From Actinomadura sp. 7K507 (GTDB taxonomy: Bacteria; Actinomycetota; Actinomycetes; Streptosporangiales; Streptosporangiaceae): a stretch of 64,000 nt of DNA. Where the stretch lies: contig NZ_SMKK01000001.1 in NCBI RefSeq assembly GCF_004348425.1, positions 1 to 64,000 on the forward strand. The letters run 5' to 3'. The notes under the pieces are model-generated. The model had not been told where the DNA came from and ran no database searches. It worked only from the letters and a program-made list of their open reading frames with translations. A program made the position numbers and the translations under genes. Positions 35,869 to 43,908 of this stretch are shown here, piece by piece (within the stretch, counting starts at the first letter, position 1; each line of letters starts with the position of its first letter).

Positions 35869-38800
35869 ATGAAGTTCAAGTTGCTTGGTCCCTTGGAAGT
35901 CACACTAAATGATAGTCCAGTGACCATCGCGGCTTCTCGCCAGCAGATTACGCTGGCGCTTCTACTTCTCGAAGCGGGCCATGTCGTTTCGGTGGAGCGC
36001 ATAATGGACGCGCTGTGGGACGGCGATCCGCCCCGAACCGCGAAGAGCCAGGTACAGATCACGATCTCAGCGCTGCGCAGGCTTCTCGGCGAGTCGGTCA
36101 TCGTGACACGGCCTCCCGGCTACCTGATCAAGACCCCCGCGGAGGCGATCGACCTCGTGCGCTTCGAGGAGCTGACGACCAGGGCTTCGAGAGCGGCCGG
36201 CGAGCAGCGCTTCGCCGAAGCGGTCGGTGACTTCCGCGAGGCCCTCGCGCTCTGGCGCGGGCCCGCGCTGGAGGGTTTACAGAGAGAGGCCATCCAGAGC
36301 GCGGCGACGAGGCTCAACGAGTGGCGGATATCGACCTACCAGGATTGTCTGGAACACGAGCTGCGGCTCGGCCGGCACCACGAGCTCATCGGCGAGCTGA
36401 CGGAACTCGTCGCGGAGCATCCGCTGAACGAACACCTTCGCGGCCAGCTCATCCTGGCGCTGTACCGAGCGGGCCGGCAGGCGGACGCACTCGAGACCTT
36501 CCGCATCGGACGCAGCGTGCTGCGGGACGAGCTGGGCATCGATCCCTGCGCCGAACTGTGCCGCCTCGAACAGGCGATACTCAGCCGCGACGCACAGATC
36601 GACCTACCGGCTCCGCAACCCTCCGCCGGCCTGGCCGGCCCCGCGGCCGTCACGCCCGTCCCTCGTCAGCTGCCAAGGACCATCGCCGACTTCGGCGGTC
36701 GCGAGGAGGTCCTCGGCGAGGTGCTGGACGCCGTCACCGGCAACTGTGCGAGCGATGACCCACCCGACGTGCCGGTGGTCGTGCTCACCGGTCGTGGCGG
36801 GGTGGGGAAGACGGCGCTCGCCGTCCGCGCCGCGCATCTGCTCAGCTCGGACTTTCCCGACGGTCAGCTGTTCTTGCAGCTCCGCCCGAGGGTGCCGGAC
36901 GGCAGCGCATCGCTCGTCGAACAGCTGTTGCGGTCACTCAGGCTGCATTCGGACACGATACCGCCCGACCTGGAAGGCCGTATCGCGATGTACCGGAGCG
37001 TACTCGCCGGCCTCCGCGTGCTCGTGGTCATCGACGGAGCCTTCTACCGCGACGACATCACCCCGTTCCTTCCAGGGACCCACGGCTGTGCCGCGATCGT
37101 CACCTGCGGACAGCACATCAGCCACCTGGAAGGCGTCCATCAGATCCAGGTGGGGCCGCTGGACGAGCCGACCGCGAACGACCTGCTGATGACCTTGATC
37201 GGCGACCGCCGGATGAACGCCGAACCGGAAGCCGCACGGGAACTGTTCCGGCTCTGCGAGGGGATACCGATGGCCCTGCGCATCGTGTCGGCGAAGCTCC
37301 GCGCCCGGCCGCACTGGCCGATCTCCCACATGGTCGGCCAGCTCCGGGACGAGACACGGCGACTGGACGAACTCTCCTTCGAGGGAGCCAGTGTCCGCGC
37401 CACCATCGCGATGGCGTACGACCTCCTCGACGAAGCGGCGCAGCGGCTGCTCAGGCGGTTGAGCCTGGTCGGCACGACCGATTTCGCGTTCTGGGTAGGC
37501 GTCCCTCTGCTCGACACGGACATCGCCTACGCGGAGTATCTGTTCCAGCAGCTCGTGTCGGTGCATCTGGTGGAGCCCACGGTCACGGGGGACGGCGTCG
37601 TCCGGTTCCGGCTCCATGACCTGGTACGGATCTACGCGGCGGAGCGCTGTTCGGCCGACGAATCGACGGCCGACCGGCTCGATGCCATGCGGCGCCTGGT
37701 GAGCTGCTGGCTGTTCATCGCGACCACGGCTCGTCGCCGTATCTACGGCAGCGACTTCGCGATACTCCACGGGACCGCCGAGCACTGGCCGCTCCCCGAG
37801 CACGGCATGGTCCTGCAAGACCCTGCCGAATGGTTCAGGATGGAGCGAAACTCCCTGGTCACCGCCATACTCCAAGCTGCGCAGATCGGCAACGACGAAC
37901 TGTGCTGGGATCTCGCGGGCACCGCCGTGACAGCGTTCGAGTTCAGTCTCAGCGGCGACGACTGGCACGACTCGTACTCGTGCGCGCTCAGTGTCGTTCG
38001 GCGAACCGGCAACAGGCGCGGCGAGGCCATGCTCCTGTATTCCCTCGGTACGTTGGAAACAGGCGTGCACATTGCCCCCGCGAGCGGTTGCTTCGAGCGA
38101 TCATTGACGATCTTCACTGAGATAGGCGACCAGCGGGGCCGGTCGCTGGCGCTCCGCGGCCTGGCACTCGTCGATGCTCTCAGCGGCGACTACGACACGG
38201 CGTTGGCGCGCTACCGGCAGGCGCTCACCATTTCCCGCGAGATCGAAGACCTGGCCGGCGAGGCGTACACGCTCACCAGCATGGCGCAGATCAGTGCCGA
38301 CCGACGTGAATTCGTAGCCGCAGGGCGCCTGCTCGACGAAGCGTTCTTGATCGCCAATGAGTTCGGCACTTCCTGGCTTAAGACCCAGGTCGAGTACGCC
38401 CTAGCCGAACTTCAGTTGCGCAGGGGGCTCGCGGCATTGGCGGCGGACACACTCTCCTCGGTGCTGCGCTTCAACCGGGAGACCGGCGATGTCATCGGCC
38501 AGGTGAACACGTTGACCTCTCTGGGAAACGCAATATGCATGCTCGGAGACTTCGCGTGCGCTGAATCCGCGTTCAGTGGCGCTTACGACTTGGCTGGGCC
38601 CACGGGAAACCGGCTGTGCCAGGGCCGCGCACTGCTCGGGTTCGCCGAACTCCACTTCGCGAAAGACGAAGCGCAGCCGGCGCTGGCTCGGGTCGAGGAG
38701 GCCATTGCCGTGTTCCGCGAGCACGGCACCAAAGGCGTTTGGTATGCCAGGGCGCTCGAACTGTTCGGCCGCATTCACGACCGGGCCGGCAGGTCCTGCG

Positions 38801-38982
38801 AAGCGGTGGACGCCTGGGAGGCGGCAGCGGAACTGGCACGCGGCACCGATGCCGTCCTCGCCGGGCAGATCACCAGGTCACTCGCGCAGGCACTGCCGCA
38901 TTCCCGGAATGGAACGTCCCAAGTCGGCGCGTTGGCTCCGGAGCAGGACCTCGGCCGCCCAGGGCGGTCTCTGCGGGGTTGA
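35869..38982 (+). CDS. SARP/AfsR-family regulator with NB-ARC and TPR domains
   Basis: About 1037 residues. Residues 1-90 are an OmpR-like winged helix (KLLGPLEVTLN, VQITISALRRLLG, GYLIKTP); about 95-245 a bacterial transcriptional activation domain; then an NB-ARC ATPase with Walker A GRGGVGKT at about 307-314 and Walker B VVIDGA near 385; and a TPR C-terminus from about 700. This is the AfsR architecture, which activates antibiotic clusters. ATG at 35869 is chosen because family members begin at KLLGPLEV; a GTG at 35794 behind AAGGAAG would add 25 residues. It is the best candidate activator for the phenazine genes 2.5 kb downstream. Confidence 0.93.
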   Translation: MKFKLLGPLEVTLNDSPVTIAASRQQITLALLLLEAGHVVSVERIMDALWDGDPPRTAKSQVQITISALRRLLGESVIVTRPPGYLIKTPAEAIDLVRFEELTTRASRAAGEQRFAEAVGDFREALALWRGPALEGLQREAIQSAATRLNEWRISTYQDCLEHELRLGRHHELIGELTELVAEHPLNEHLRGQLILALYRAGRQADALETFRIGRSVLRDELGIDPCAELCRLEQAILSRDAQIDLPAPQPSAGLAGPAAVTPVPRQLPRTIADFGGREEVLGEVLDAVTGNCASDDPPDVPVVVLTGRGGVGKTALAVRAAHLLSSDFPDGQLFLQLRPRVPDGSASLVEQLLRSLRLHSDTIPPDLEGRIAMYRSVLAGLRVLVVIDGAFYRDDITPFLPGTHGCAAIVTCGQHISHLEGVHQIQVGPLDEPTANDLLMTLIGDRRMNAEPEAARELFRLCEGIPMALRIVSAKLRARPHWPISHMVGQLRDETRRLDELSFEGASVRATIAMAYDLLDEAAQRLLRRLSLVGTTDFAFWVGVPLLDTDIAYAEYLFQQLVSVHLVEPTVTGDGVVRFRLHDLVRIYAAERCSADESTADRLDAMRRLVSCWLFIATTARRRIYGSDFAILHGTAEHWPLPEHGMVLQDPAEWFRMERNSLVTAILQAAQIGNDELCWDLAGTAVTAFEFSLSGDDWHDSYSCALSVVRRTGNRRGEAMLLYSLGTLETGVHIAPASGCFERSLTIFTEIGDQRGRSLALRGLALVDALSGDYDTALARYRQALTISREIEDLAGEAYTLTSMAQISADRREFVAAGRLLDEAFLIANEFGTSWLKTQVEYALAELQLRRGLAALAADTLSSVLRFNRETGDVIGQVNTLTSLGNAICMLGDFACAESAFSGAYDLAGPTGNRLCQGRALLGFAELHFAKDEAQPALARVEEAIAVFREHGTKGVWYARALELFGRIHDRAGRSCEAVDAWEAAAELARGTDAVLAGQITRSLAQALPHSRNGTSQVGALAPEQDLGRPGRSLRG

Positions 38983-39232
38983 CCGGCGCCGGGCAGGCCG
39001 CGCCCGCCGAAACCGTCCGCTCCGCACTCCTTAAGACGCCTCTTTCCAGCTGAGCAATACCAGTCAATATTTTGACGGAGAATCGCATGATAAGGATGCG
39101 ATACCGTTATAGAGGCGACAGCGAGGTACGGTGACTCCACACCGTAGGGCCAATGGACGGTGTCCAGGATCGGGCTCGCACATCAGCCGATCCACACCAT
39201 CCAAATTCCCTTGAGTTTGGAGTCAACTAGCC

Positions 39233-39571
39233 GTGAATATTACTGTCAGTATCATTGATGCAGTATCCGGCCATCCTGCCGAGGGTGTCGAGGTATCAGT
39301 TGTCGGCCAGCCCGCCGGAGAGTTGACCGGCCATCTGAACGGGCTAACCGACCCAGCCGGAAATTTCACGTACTCATCCGGCGCGGCACAGGTCTCCTGG
39401 AGCGGACAGTACATTCTGGAACTCAATGTCGACGCCTACTTCGCCAGCCAGGGAATGATGGCCGGCTACAAAAGCGTCACGATCGTGGTGCGAGTCGACA
39501 GCACGCGGTCGAACTACCGGATCGGTACGTTCATCACGCCGTTCGCGCACGCCACCTGGAGCGTGCGGTAG
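39233..39571 (+). CDS. Transthyretin/HIUase-like small protein without catalytic residues
   Basis: A 112-residue protein with the transthyretin-fold pattern: DAVSGHPAEGVEVSVVG at the start, a GNFTYSSG turn in the middle and a C-terminal RVDSTRSNYRIGTFITPFAH. In true 5-hydroxyisourate hydrolases the N-terminal HVLD, the HYHVPLLLS strand and the terminal YRGS supply the active site. Here these are SIID, NYRIGTFIT and TWSVR, so the histidines and YRGS are lost. A binding or scaffold role is more likely than uric-acid metabolism. GTG at 39233 has a weak TTGGAG upstream. It lies between the SARP gene and the phenazine genes. Confidence 0.65.
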   Translation: MNITVSIIDAVSGHPAEGVEVSVVGQPAGELTGHLNGLTDPAGNFTYSSGAAQVSWSGQYILELNVDAYFASQGMMAGYKSVTIVVRVDSTRSNYRIGTFITPFAHATWSVR

Positions 39572-39853
39572 ACCGGCCGGTAGCCGCCCGGTGACCGAGT
39601 GCGTCGATCACGCCTGAGCCGAGTCTCCCGATGACTTGCGCTCCACGGCCCACACAGATCAATCGGACCCCCGGACGCACCGCTGGCCCCGGCCCGAGGG
39701 CGCCCCAACCTGCGGCTACCGGTTTCCGCAGGCACTGGAAAGGCCACCGATAGGCGCACGATAGCGCCGCGATTCCTCCCTGTCCGATCGTCGTACGGTC
39801 ACCACTCCAACGGCTGACCGATGCGAGAAGAAGCGAGACGGGCGGTCTGGCAA

Positions 39854-40507
39854 ATGCAGAAGATCTGTGCTGTGCGAAGTTGCGGCTCGGCACTGGCCAG
39901 GGGGACGGTCTCACGGGGGCTACGACTCTGCGTCTCGTGCCAGACCACGCTGACCCGGCATCTGACGAGCCTGCCTCACCTCTATCGGGCCTGCGAAAAG
40001 GACCTCGAGGTACCTCGCCAGGATCCGATGAGGATCGGGCGCGGCCGGCGGCCGAGAGGGATCTGCCTGGACGACGCGGCCTCGGCCTCGCGCAGCGAGA
40101 CGATGCGCGTGCTCTCCGCATGGTGCGAGATGATCATCGCGGAACGCGGCGCGACGCGGCTCAGCGGCCCCGATGTCACGACACTCACCTCGTTCCTCCA
40201 GGCCAACCTGGACTGGCTGATCAGCCACGCGGTGGCGGCCGATTTCGCAGCGGACATCGCCGCCCTCGTCGCGAACGCCGGGCGGGCGCTGAATCCGGTG
40301 CGGGTGCGGACCATCGACCTCGGTCAGTGCACCATCGCCGGATGCGGCGGAACGGTACGTGCCACCACCAGCATCGATGGCCAGGGTTCGGTACCGCGGA
40401 TTCGCTGCGACGCCGGACACACCTGGGCACCACGGCAGTGGCTGGATCTCCGGCGGCAGCTGGAGTCGCCGGACAGCGGCCTGATCACCCGAAGGAGCAC
40501 GCCATGA
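39854..40507 (+). CDS. Zinc-ribbon protein of unknown function, paired with an HTH gene
   Basis: About 217 residues. The N-terminus has paired cysteines (CAVRSCGSAL, then LCVSC), a helical middle (ETMRVLSAWCEMIIAERGAT, LDWLISHAV), and the C-terminus has a second cluster (CTIAGCGG, then CDAGHTW). This suggests two zinc sites. Similar small zinc proteins are often found with an HTH protein in actinobacterial accessory regions, as here (ATGA overlap). ATG at 39854 is chosen just before the first cysteine pair; an upstream ATG at 39821 is possible. Function unknown. Confidence 0.7.
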   Translation: MQKICAVRSCGSALARGTVSRGLRLCVSCQTTLTRHLTSLPHLYRACEKDLEVPRQDPMRIGRGRRPRGICLDDAASASRSETMRVLSAWCEMIIAERGATRLSGPDVTTLTSFLQANLDWLISHAVAADFAADIAALVANAGRALNPVRVRTIDLGQCTIAGCGGTVRATTSIDGQGSVPRIRCDAGHTWAPRQWLDLRRQLESPDSGLITRRSTP

Positions 40508-40695
40508 GACCGGTGCCCAGCGGCCGCACCACGGTGCCGACCGAACTCGCGGCGCTCGCCGCCGGCGTCGGCGTGGCGACCATCAGGAAGTGGGCGAGCC
40601 GCGGCAAACTCACGCGCTACGGCAGTTCGAGGCGCGCGGAGTACGACCTTGACGAGCTCTACGAACTGATTGCCCGAACGCCGCTCAGGCGCTGA
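40504..40695 (+). CDS. Small MerR/excisionase-type helix-turn-helix protein
   Basis: A 63-residue protein. LAALAAGVGVATIRKWASRG is a MerR/Xis-like helix-turn-helix and YDLDELYELIA is the following helix. It overlaps the zinc-protein gene by ATGA and is surely co-expressed with it. Possibly a DNA-binding partner of that protein; targets unknown. Confidence 0.75.
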   Translation: MRPVPSGRTTVPTELAALAAGVGVATIRKWASRGKLTRYGSSRRAEYDLDELYELIARTPLRR

Positions 40696-41482
40696 GTTCG
40701 CAGTTTCCGCGATCTGCCGCCCCCCTTGGTTGCACGGGCCCTGCCGCCGCTCTTCGGCGGTATGGACGACCGGATGACCCACTCCCGCCCTCCCCGAGTG
40801 ACGGGGGCTCTGGCCGTCACCCGCCGTACTGTCGCGGGGCCTCGTGGCCCGGATGGTCATTCGCGCCCCCATATGTCCCGCCGTCGGCACCGATCGAGCG
40901 ACCCTCGATGGGGTTCGACCGCCGGCCGGCGCAGCTCGCCGGGCAGAATGGTTATGCCGATAAGCCGCTATGAGCTGCGCTGACGCCGGAGACGTCGAAC
41001 GTAGCCGGCGGCGATTCATCCAAGGCTATTGACCTCGGCCCATCAAAGTGTCACGCTTCGAGGAGCGGCAGAAGTGTGCCTGAAATCGCTCGCAGAGGCC
41101 AAGTCGCCAATGAGGGCCCCCCGCGGTATCAGCTCCTCGTGAGCTCAACGCGGTCGATCATGCGAGCGGTCCCTATGTCGGTTGAACGCGTCGCTGGATC
41201 TCGGGATCACTGACGCGGCGCATGATCACTGGCTGTGCGCCACGCGGCCGCTGTATTCCAATCTGGCCGGCAAGCCCGTCGGGGACGGGCAAGGCCTCCG
41301 CATCTTCAACCGGGTGAAACGGCCCGGCGACGTCGGCACCCGGCCATACCAGGTTTCACCTGCGTAGACGCTCCACATGTGTAGATGCCGCACATGCGTA
41401 GACGTCCGGCACGCGCCGCCGTCTCCCGTCCGAACCCGCCGATACAGCCCCCTGCGCGACGACAATGGTCGGAGGAACCATC
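40696..41482. other. Intergenic region of about 790 bp before the phenazine operon
   Basis: No gene is recognised. The last 120 bp hold three 17-bp tandem repeats and the phzB ribosome site, so this is the presumed promoter region of the phenazine operon. Confidence 0.5.
41364..41414 (+). repeat. Three 17-bp tandem repeats upstream of phzB
   Basis: Units start at 41364, 41381 and 41398: GTAGACGCTCCACATGT, GTAGATGCCGCACATGC, GTAGACGTCCGGCACGC. The heptamer GTAGAYG is kept at the start of each unit and the first two also share CACATG. The array ends 68 bp before the phzB start, a suitable distance for an activator site overlapping the -35 region. SARP proteins bind short direct repeats, although usually with 11- or 22-bp periodicity, so the 17-bp period is atypical. 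Confidence 0.65.
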
Positions 41483-41971
41483 ATGCCCGAAAAGAAGCAA
41501 TTCCTCGGTGACGGCAAGGAAGCCGACCTTCGGCGGCAGAACCGCGCGACCGTCGAGAAGTACATGAACACGAGGGGCCAGGACCGCCTCCGGCGGCACC
41601 TGCTCTTCACCGAGGACGGCGTCGGCGGTCTCTGGACCAACGACACCGGGCGGCCCATCGTCATTTCCGGCCGCGACCGCCTCGCCGAGCACGCGATCTG
41701 GTCCCTGAAGTGCTTCCCCGACTGGGCCTGGATCAACATCGAGGTATTCGAGACCCAGGACCCGAACTTCTTCTGGGTCGAGTGCGACGGGGAGGGGGCC
41801 ATCCGGTTCCCCGGCTACCCCGAAGGTCACTACACCAACCATTTCCTGCACTCATTCCGTTTCGAGGACGGAAAGATCAAGCAGCAGCGGGAGTTCATGA
41901 ACCCCTTCGAGCAGCTACGGGCCCTGGGAATCGCTGTTCCCCAGGTCAAGCGCGAAGGAATCCCGACCTAG
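41483..41971 (+). CDS. phzB: Phenazine biosynthesis protein PhzA/PhzB
   Basis: A 162-residue protein of the NTF2-like PhzA/B family, which helps condense two aminocyclohexenone units into the phenazine tricycle. Family landmarks include RRQNRATVEKYMNTRGQDRL near the N-terminus and the region YTNHFLHSFRFEDGKIKQQR. Length equals the usual 162-163. ATG at 41483 follows GGAGGA. Only one copy is present, as usual outside Pseudomonas, where the gene is duplicated. First gene of the phz operon. Confidence 0.96.
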   Translation: MPEKKQFLGDGKEADLRRQNRATVEKYMNTRGQDRLRRHLLFTEDGVGGLWTNDTGRPIVISGRDRLAEHAIWSLKCFPDWAWINIEVFETQDPNFFWVECDGEGAIRFPGYPEGHYTNHFLHSFRFEDGKIKQQREFMNPFEQLRALGIAVPQVKREGIPT

Positions 41972-42053
41972 TCGGACAGCACTCCCCGGAGTCCACAGCC
42001 CGGGACGGCGTCAGGAAGCCGGCACAAGCGCATCCTCCACGGGTGGAGACCGG

Positions 42054-43307
42054 ATGGACAAGGCCAAGTCCGCACACGAGATTCGCAATCTGCACCTGCA
42101 ACTACAATCACGGGCCGCCCGGCAGCAGCCCGGCTGGAGCGATCCACCGCAGGTCCGGCGCATGCGTGATCTGCTGGCGTCCCGCCCCATGCTCGTCCGG
42201 GCGAGAGATGTGCTGAGGCTGCGTTCGCTCCTCGCGGAGGTCGCGGAGGGAGGTGCCCTGGTCGTCCAGGCCGGGGACTGCGCCGAAGATCCGGACGAGT
42301 GCCTGCCGGAGGCCCTCCAGAGGAAGATCGCCGCGCTGCACACGCTGGGCAACGCGCTGACCGTCATCACCGGCAAGCCGGTGCTCCGGGCCGGGCGCAT
42401 CGGCGGTCAGTTCGCCAAGCCCCGCAGCAGCCCGACCGAGCAGGTCGGTGATCGCACCCTCCCGGCATTCCGGGGGCATCTGGTCAACGACCCGGCTCCG
42501 ACGCCCGAGTGCCGGGAGCCCGACCCGCTGCGCCTCCTCACCGGGTACATGGCGGCGAGCGAGATCATGGAGTACCTGGGCTGGCGCGGCGAGCGGAGCC
42601 TCCCGCAGAGCGACCCGCCCATCTGGACCAGTCACGAGGCGCTGCTCCTCGACTACGAGGTCCCCCTGGTTCGCCAGGACGAGACGGCTGCGCTCATTCT
42701 GGGCTCTACGCACTGGCCATGGGTCGGCGAGCGTACCCGGCAGGTGGACGGCGCCCATGTCGCCCTGCTCGGCGAGGTCGCCAATCCAGTGGCGTGCAAA
42801 GTGGGTCCGAGGACGACGAAGGACGAGTTGCTCGCCCTGTGCGAACGGCTCGATCCGGACCGCGAGCCGGGCAGGCTGACCCTGATCAGCCGGATGGGCG
42901 CCGACTTCACGGCCTACCGGCTGATGCCGCTCGTCGAATCCGTGGCCGCCGCCGGGCATCCGGTCATCTGGCTGTGCGACCCGATGCACGCCAACACGGT
43001 CGCCACACCGGAGGGGCAGAAGACACGCCTGGTGAAGACGCTCATGCGGGAGGTCACGGACTTCGTCCCCGCGGTCCAGGTCGCCGGCGGGGTCGCGGGC
43101 GGACTCCATCTCGAGACCACCCCCGACGACGTCACCGAGTGCGTCATCGACGAGAGCGGCTTCGCCCAGGTCGGGGCCCGGTACCGGACCTTCTGCGATC
43201 CGCGGCTCACCCTCTGGCAAGCGGTCGCGGTCATCTCGGCCTGGGGGAACCGACACTCACCGATCGAACAGGAAGGGGCGCGCGATGCCCGGCATACCCC
43301 CTATTGA
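42054..43307 (+). CDS. phzC: Class II DAHP synthase of the phenazine pathway
   Basis: A 417-residue type II 3-deoxy-D-arabino-heptulosonate-7-phosphate synthase that boosts shikimate flux. Visible signatures are VQAGDCAED (metal-binding cysteine), RAGRIGGQFAKPRSS for phosphate binding, DPMHANTV and ETTPDDVTEC. The N-terminal extension that binds feedback inhibitors in primary-metabolism enzymes is short, consistent with an unregulated copy. It begins 82 bp after phzB and overlaps phzD by 23 bp. Confidence 0.95.
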   Translation: MDKAKSAHEIRNLHLQLQSRAARQQPGWSDPPQVRRMRDLLASRPMLVRARDVLRLRSLLAEVAEGGALVVQAGDCAEDPDECLPEALQRKIAALHTLGNALTVITGKPVLRAGRIGGQFAKPRSSPTEQVGDRTLPAFRGHLVNDPAPTPECREPDPLRLLTGYMAASEIMEYLGWRGERSLPQSDPPIWTSHEALLLDYEVPLVRQDETAALILGSTHWPWVGERTRQVDGAHVALLGEVANPVACKVGPRTTKDELLALCERLDPDREPGRLTLISRMGADFTAYRLMPLVESVAAAGHPVIWLCDPMHANTVATPEGQKTRLVKTLMREVTDFVPAVQVAGGVAGGLHLETTPDDVTECVIDESGFAQVGARYRTFCDPRLTLWQAVAVISAWGNRHSPIEQEGARDARHTPY

Positions 43308-43908
43308 GACCTACCCGATCCCCGGTGTGGGTGATCTGCCCGACAACATCGCCACGTGGACGCCGAACCCCGAACGTACGGTTCTGCTCATCCACGACAT
43401 GCAGCGCTTCTTCCTCAGGCCTCTCCCCGCTCCGACGCGGGACGAACTCGTCCGGACCATCTCGCTGCTGCGCGAGCGGGCCACGGCACTCGGCGTCCAG
43501 ATCGCCTACTCGACCCAGCCCGGCGACATGAGCGAAGAGGAACGAGGCCTGCTCAGGGACTTCTGGGGGCCGGGCATGAGCAGGACCCCCGACGACCGCC
43601 TCGTGACCGACGAGCTGTACCCGGAAGTCGGCGACTGGATGTTCTTCAAGCGGCGCTACAGCGCGTTCTTCGGCTGTGACCTGCTGGAGCGCATCCGGTT
43701 GAGCGGGCGCGACCAGCTGATCATCTGCGGGGTGTACGCGCACCTCGGGGTGCTGATCACGGCGGTCGAGGCGTACAGCAACGATCTTCAGACGTTCGTG
43801 GTGGGCGACGCCGTCGCCGACTTCAGCGCCGATCACCACCACATGGCACTCCGGTACGTCGCCTCGTCCTGCGCGGCGGTGATCAGCGCGAAGGAGGTGT
43901 TCTTGTGA
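43285..43908 (+). CDS. phzD: Isochorismatase-family ADIC hydrolase
   Basis: A 207-residue enzyme that cleaves 2-amino-2-deoxyisochorismate to trans-2,3-dihydro-3-hydroxyanthranilate and pyruvate. It shows the N-terminal [10 protein letters not shown], the catalytic Asp in [11 protein letters not shown] and the Lys in [10 protein letters not shown]. The usual cysteine of the fold is replaced by glycine in [14 protein letters not shown], which is normal for PhzD because it works by acid catalysis on a vinyl ether. ATG follows GGAAGGGG; the end overlaps phzE. Confidence 0.96.
   Translation: MPGIPPIETYPIPGVGDLPDNIATWTPNPERTVLLIHDMQRFFLRPLPAPTRDELVRTISLLRERATALGVQIAYSTQPGDMSEEERGLLRDFWGPGMSRTPDDRLVTDELYPEVGDWMFFKRRYSAFFGCDLLERIRLSGRDQLIICGVYAHLGVLITAVEAYSNDLQTFVVGDAVADFSADHHHMALRYVASSCAAVISAKEVFL

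Noticed and set aside
39821..40695. Zinc-protein/HTH pair as part of an integrated phage or plasmid
   Set aside because: No integrase, attachment site or replication genes accompany the pair. Such pairs also occur as stand-alone regulators.
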